Shown: positions 60,655 to 64,000 of the stretch, piece by piece | How positions within the stretch are numbered: position 1 is the stretch's first letter | How the letters are laid out: each line of letters begins with the position of its first letter | DNA from: Cucumis sativus | Taxonomy: Eukaryota > Streptophyta > Magnoliopsida > Cucurbitales > Cucurbitaceae | Length of the DNA: 64,000 nucleotides | Assembly: GCF_000004075.3 (NCBI RefSeq) | Contig: NC_026660.2 | Location: forward strand, 12,462,001 to 12,526,000 | Direction of reading: 5' to 3' | Made by a program: the position numbers and the translations under genes | Notes under the pieces: generated by a model | What the model was told of the DNA's origin: nothing | Database searches by the model: none | What the model saw: only the letters and a program-made list of their open reading frames with translations

Positions 60655-62820
60655 CTATGATGATACCCAGCAACAAGAAGCATAGACGATCCGACCTTTC
60701 CATCCTTGAAGCATCCAACCTTCATCTTCATCTAGTACAAAATCTTTGTGGTAATAGGATGTTAATTTGCTCCTAAACTTGCTCATGATGTCCTTGTCTA
60801 AAGGAAGCTGCCTGAATCCTGCCCTCATACACCTTACCTGCCACTGCTTATAGGTTTCAGGCCTCTCAACTCTCTGAACACCCTCACATGCCACTACATT
60901 CATAATTTGGCGACCAAGAAACTCTCTCTCTAGCATCATCCTCTCATCGCTGTCACGAGGTAAATTAACGTCTAGAGCATCATATAATGCAGAGAAGTGG
61001 AACAGTGCTTCCCTGAATCGTGTTATGAAGAAAGGTGCATGGTAGGATCCATTAACCACAGATTGTACGAAGATTTTTGGGTTCATCTTCCTTATTAAAC
61101 GCAGAACAGCATCCCTTGGACTACTTTCTTCCACAGTTTCATCCAGTAGGTCGCTAAACCTGTAGAAAGAGTTCACAACAAGCACGTCACTGCTATCGAG
61201 CTTTAAGTCCTCAATTCGAATAGTTTCCCAGTTATTTGATGCTATGGCATGATATTGAAAAGGAACTTTAAAGCGCTCACAGTATTTTGCCAAACGACGA
61301 CCTGACTCTTCGATCTTTTCTGCTGGACGAAATCCTGGTAGAGGTCTATCTATACCGGTAATGCGCAGTTTGGGAGGACCATCAGGTAGTTGTGCAAGAA
61401 ACTGAATTAACATTGGCCATAGGAAACCATAACAAATGCCAAAATCAATAACATGAAGACTTTTAGCATTCTCAGCAACCTTCAAAATCATTTTAATCAT
61501 GAAAAAGAGTGAGAGCTTCTTAAAAGGGCAGGATGATAAGTAAACTTGGTAAGCTTTCAACATATCTGCAGCTGTAATGTTGCTTTGAGCTAATGATTCA
61601 TAGTAGAGTCTACTTCCTGAGCCGTTGCCAACCATACGAGCCTCAAGAGCATTAGCAAAGAAATGAGACATTCTTTGGGAACCATCCCCATTAGTTGCAG
61701 AATGCTGCCTAATCTGCTTAAGTAGTTCATACGCAATCCTCCGGTCGTCTGAAGACACAGCTTGTGCACATAATATCAGAAGATTTCTCAAATCCACAGA
61801 GTCTTTCCTCTTCTCCTGTTTCTTTTCCCGGGCTTTTGCAGTAACTGATCCATGAACTTGTCTATTATACTGCAAATTTTCACACCCAGCATTTGCAGTG
61901 GTCTCATTTCCACAATCATGAAGTAAAACCTTATCAAACATTTCAGATAATTCTTCCTCGTCCGTATAAATAGTGGCTTGCTTGTTTCTCCTCCCTTCTT
62001 CCGAATCCAATTCCACGTTTTCACGTTCACGACTCTTCCTTCTCTTCGATCCATTAGGTGATTTCTCCCTTTGATCCTTCTCTGTGGTATCCATTACCTT
62101 AGAAACTACTCCTGTCCCCATCCCACTGCCAAGATCAATATTCAACTGATTACCAACAGGAAGAAACTTACTTGCCTCCTCCAATCCTTTTTGATATTGC
62201 AAAATGGATTTGCTATCACTAAAGATATTCTGAGCCAACAACTCATTAACCAATTCATGACTATTACTAAGAAAAGGTGTTGGAAGTATAGAGGACTTAT
62301 AGTCTCCAGGATCAACAACCCATTGTGAGTCAGGTGAATTGCTATTGCCAACACTAACATTAGTACTAGCAGGATCACTATCACAATCCAAGAGAGGAGG
62401 TTGATTAGGTGAAGAAGGATAGTTATTAGTATTACCAAGAGCATCATAGAATGATTTCTCTGTAACTTCAAGCCCTAAAGGATCATAAAACATACAAGGC
62501 ATCTCCTCCAAGTTCTCTTCCATCAGCATTTGGCTTATGTACTTAAGAACACTTTCCTTGAAATCACTCTCGTCTGAGGAAGAATCACCACCAGGGCTCC
62601 GCCCTGGAGCCACGACGGGAAAACCTCCGGCCATTTTCAACTCCATCGCCGGTGAAGGGTCTGGTTTGTAGGGAAAAAAGGAATTTTCGACGAAAGGAAC
62701 AAGATTTGGAGATGGGTCAATGAAGACAAAACTGTTTTGGAGTTCTGGGTATAGATATGAAGTCTGATCGTTGAATTGGGTTGAAGGGGTTTGTGGGAAA
62801 TAGTTCAGGTTTGGATCCAT
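60655..62820 (-). CDS. SCL14: GRAS-family transcription regulator, LISCL/SCL14 group
   Basis: A single exon. I chose the start at 62820 (MDPNLNYFPQTPSTQ), because MDPxxN is the usual opening of this group; a frame-open ATG 17 codons upstream is unlikely. The product is 721 aa. The first half is acidic and disordered, with the LISCL landmark LSEMFDKVLLHDCGN before the domain. The GRAS domain fills about residues 345-721: leucine-rich region SVDLRNLLILCAQAVSSDDR, VHIID-type motif LHVIDFGICYGFLWP, then RITGIDRPLPGFRP, the PFYRE region as VVNSFYRFSDLLDE and FVQSVVNGSYHAPFF, and the SAW end GWKGRIVYASCCW. SCL14 of Arabidopsis binds TGA factors and activates detoxification genes; the tobacco and lily members act in stress or meiosis. 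A specific role here is not shown by sequence. SCL9, SCL11, SCL30, SCL31 and SCL33 are equally possible relatives. Confidence 0.93.
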   Translation of the reverse strand: MDPNLNYFPQTPSTQFNDQTSYLYPELQNSFVFIDPSPNLVPFVENSFFPYKPDPSPAMELKMAGGFPVVAPGRSPGGDSSSDESDFKESVLKYISQMLMEENLEEMPCMFYDPLGLEVTEKSFYDALGNTNNYPSSPNQPPLLDCDSDPASTNVSVGNSNSPDSQWVVDPGDYKSSILPTPFLSNSHELVNELLAQNIFSDSKSILQYQKGLEEASKFLPVGNQLNIDLGSGMGTGVVSKVMDTTEKDQREKSPNGSKRRKSRERENVELDSEEGRRNKQATIYTDEEELSEMFDKVLLHDCGNETTANAGCENLQYNRQVHGSVTAKAREKKQEKRKDSVDLRNLLILCAQAVSSDDRRIAYELLKQIRQHSATNGDGSQRMSHFFANALEARMVGNGSGSRLYYESLAQSNITAADMLKAYQVYLSSCPFKKLSLFFMIKMILKVAENAKSLHVIDFGICYGFLWPMLIQFLAQLPDGPPKLRITGIDRPLPGFRPAEKIEESGRRLAKYCERFKVPFQYHAIASNNWETIRIEDLKLDSSDVLVVNSFYRFSDLLDETVEESSPRDAVLRLIRKMNPKIFVQSVVNGSYHAPFFITRFREALFHFSALYDALDVNLPRDSDERMMLEREFLGRQIMNVVACEGVQRVERPETYKQWQVRCMRAGFRQLPLDKDIMSKFRSKLTSYYHKDFVLDEDEGWMLQGWKGRIVYASCCWVSS

Positions 62821-62965
62821 AGTTATGAACGCTTGGAAATAGAAACAGAATTGAAAATGATTGAAGGTCAACCAACAGAATCAAAAGCATATAAAACTTA
62901 GCTGACAAGAGGGGAAGAAGAAGAAGGTAAAGGTGAAAGAGGTGGAGGCAGTGATTTTGTTTTTA

Positions 62966-62978
62966 GGTTTATAAAGTT
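62966..62978 (-). promoter_or_regulatory. Likely TATA box of the GRAS gene
   Basis: On the minus strand CTTTATAAACC sits about 150 bases upstream of the start codon, which would give a leader of about 115-120 bases. The interval has a purine-rich stretch on the plus strand. Confidence 0.5.
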
Positions 62979-64000
62979 GAAATTATCGATCTTTTGGTTG
63001 TTTCCTGGAAATGACTTGCTTGAGAATGACTGACAGATGAAGGGATAAGGTATTGGTCAAAGGTGTTTTTTCTTTTTCTTATTTTCTTTTTGGTTAAACA
63101 TTATTGTCTATCCCTTCCCATTTTCCGTAGATTCGTCCATTGGATCTTGGCTTTTTCTTTGTCATCTCTCTCTACTCTCTACTCTCTACTCTCTACCTTA
63201 CACTACATAAAACTGGCTTATTGGCTCTTTTTCTATTTTTTTGATGCTTTATTCCATAAGAGTTTGGATCTGTCTGACTTACCAGATTTAGTTGTGGATA
63301 TTGAGGTTTTAACCCTCTTGGATTATATTTATTCTTTTGAGTGGTGTCTGTGTTTTGGAAACAGATTGATCCATTGCTTAGTTAGGTTTGCTATGGCAAT
63401 GTTGCATTCTAATTGATGAGGCTGTTTTGTACCGTCTTCTTCTCTTTTTGAAGAAGGGAATGGAGCTTCTTGTTTCATTCTCGACTGATTATTCACTATG
63501 AAGTTTCTTTTTCAAAAAAGAAAAAGTTAACAATTTAAAATATCTTTTGACTTGCTAAATAGAATCGGTAAGTTTACGTTGGAATATAGAGTTGTTATAT
63601 ATAATTTCTCAATTAACGAAAAATAAGAGAAAATAAAGCCCGTAAATTTCAACAATATATTGTTTAGGCTCTTTCAAAGTAGTGGACCAAAACTGACGAT
63701 TCATCGAAGAACTGCACCAATGTTAGACTTTGTTGAATCCAATAATTTCATAACTCAACTTTGAACTTTGGAAGCATTAAGCTGGAAATTACTAAAATAA
63801 ATAAACATCTCCATTTATTCTACTTTATATTTTAATAATTTAGTACGTTTTTTCCACCTTTACCTTCTTTTATAATATTTTATTTCCTACTCTTTTACCT
63901 GAGCAACGATTCCATTCAACTTTATGTATACTTCTTCTCATAGCATGAACCCTGAATTTAAATATACTACTTAAAAGGGAACAACACGAACAAATTAGAG
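62979..64000. other. GRAS upstream region, no recognised gene
   Basis: A TACTCTC 7-base microsatellite (about three units) lies at 63173-63196. An open frame of 117 codons at 63063-63416 is hydrophobic, of low complexity and without homology that I recognise, and is left out. Toward 64000 the sequence is AT-rich with no features. Confidence 0.4.

Noticed and set aside
62821..62871. Seventeen-codon N-terminal extension of the GRAS protein
   Set aside because: The extension is Phe-rich and unlike any GRAS start, whereas MDPNLNYF is the usual opening of the LISCL group.
63063..63416. Open frame of 117 codons upstream of the GRAS gene
   Set aside because: Low-complexity hydrophobic translation of T-rich promoter DNA containing a microsatellite; no family resemblance.

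Overview
The window is nuclear DNA of a dicot plant. It is very AT-rich, its genes carry GT-AG introns, and every protein family in it is a plant family. Codon use and repeat content look cucurbit-like (Cucumis or a close relative), but that species guess is inference. About one quarter of the window is genic, and the rest is AT-rich intergenic DNA with decayed mobile elements. No bacterial, viral or organellar genes were seen.

Layout from left to right: (1) a two-exon gene for a small plastid-type membrane protein, 1171-1801 (+). (2) A nine-exon Pumilio/PUF RNA-binding protein gene, 3300-8649 (-), with all eight PUF repeats intact and a solo LTR next to one splice donor. (3) About 10 kb without recognised genes, with repeat relics. 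(4) A single-exon RING-H2/DUF1117 E3 ubiquitin ligase gene (RDUF type), 19480-20616 (+). (5) About 9 kb without genes. (6) A ROTUNDIFOLIA-like/DEVIL small-polypeptide gene, 29724-30053 (-). (7) About 12 kb of AT-rich DNA with a LINE tail that has a hAT-like element nested in it. (8) A MIR172 foldback on the minus strand at 42255-42483 whose mature strand has the miR172e sequence. (9) A CpG-rich 61-62 bp minisatellite, 44525-45080. (10) An eight-exon mitochondrial m-AAA protease gene (FTSH3/FTSH10 type), 46879-52321 (+), with a MITE in intron 4. (11) A five-exon M-phase phosphoprotein 6 (MPP6) gene, 56506-58469 (+), with a predicted long 5'-UTR intron that holds a SINE and a hAT MITE. (12) A single-exon GRAS gene of the LISCL/SCL14 group, 60655-62820 (-).

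The genes do not form one pathway. What links them is ancestry. From memory, the order GRAS - MPP6 - MIR172e - RTFL - RDUF matches Arabidopsis At5g59450-At5g59550, while GRAS - FTSH3 - RTFL2 - APUM matches At2g29060-At2g29200. This window appears to keep the unfractionated ancestral order that Arabidopsis split over two duplicated segments.

Splice sites were assigned by reading frame and GT/AG boundaries. All multi-exon models join in frame to a single stop. Expression, UTR ends and promoter calls are inference.
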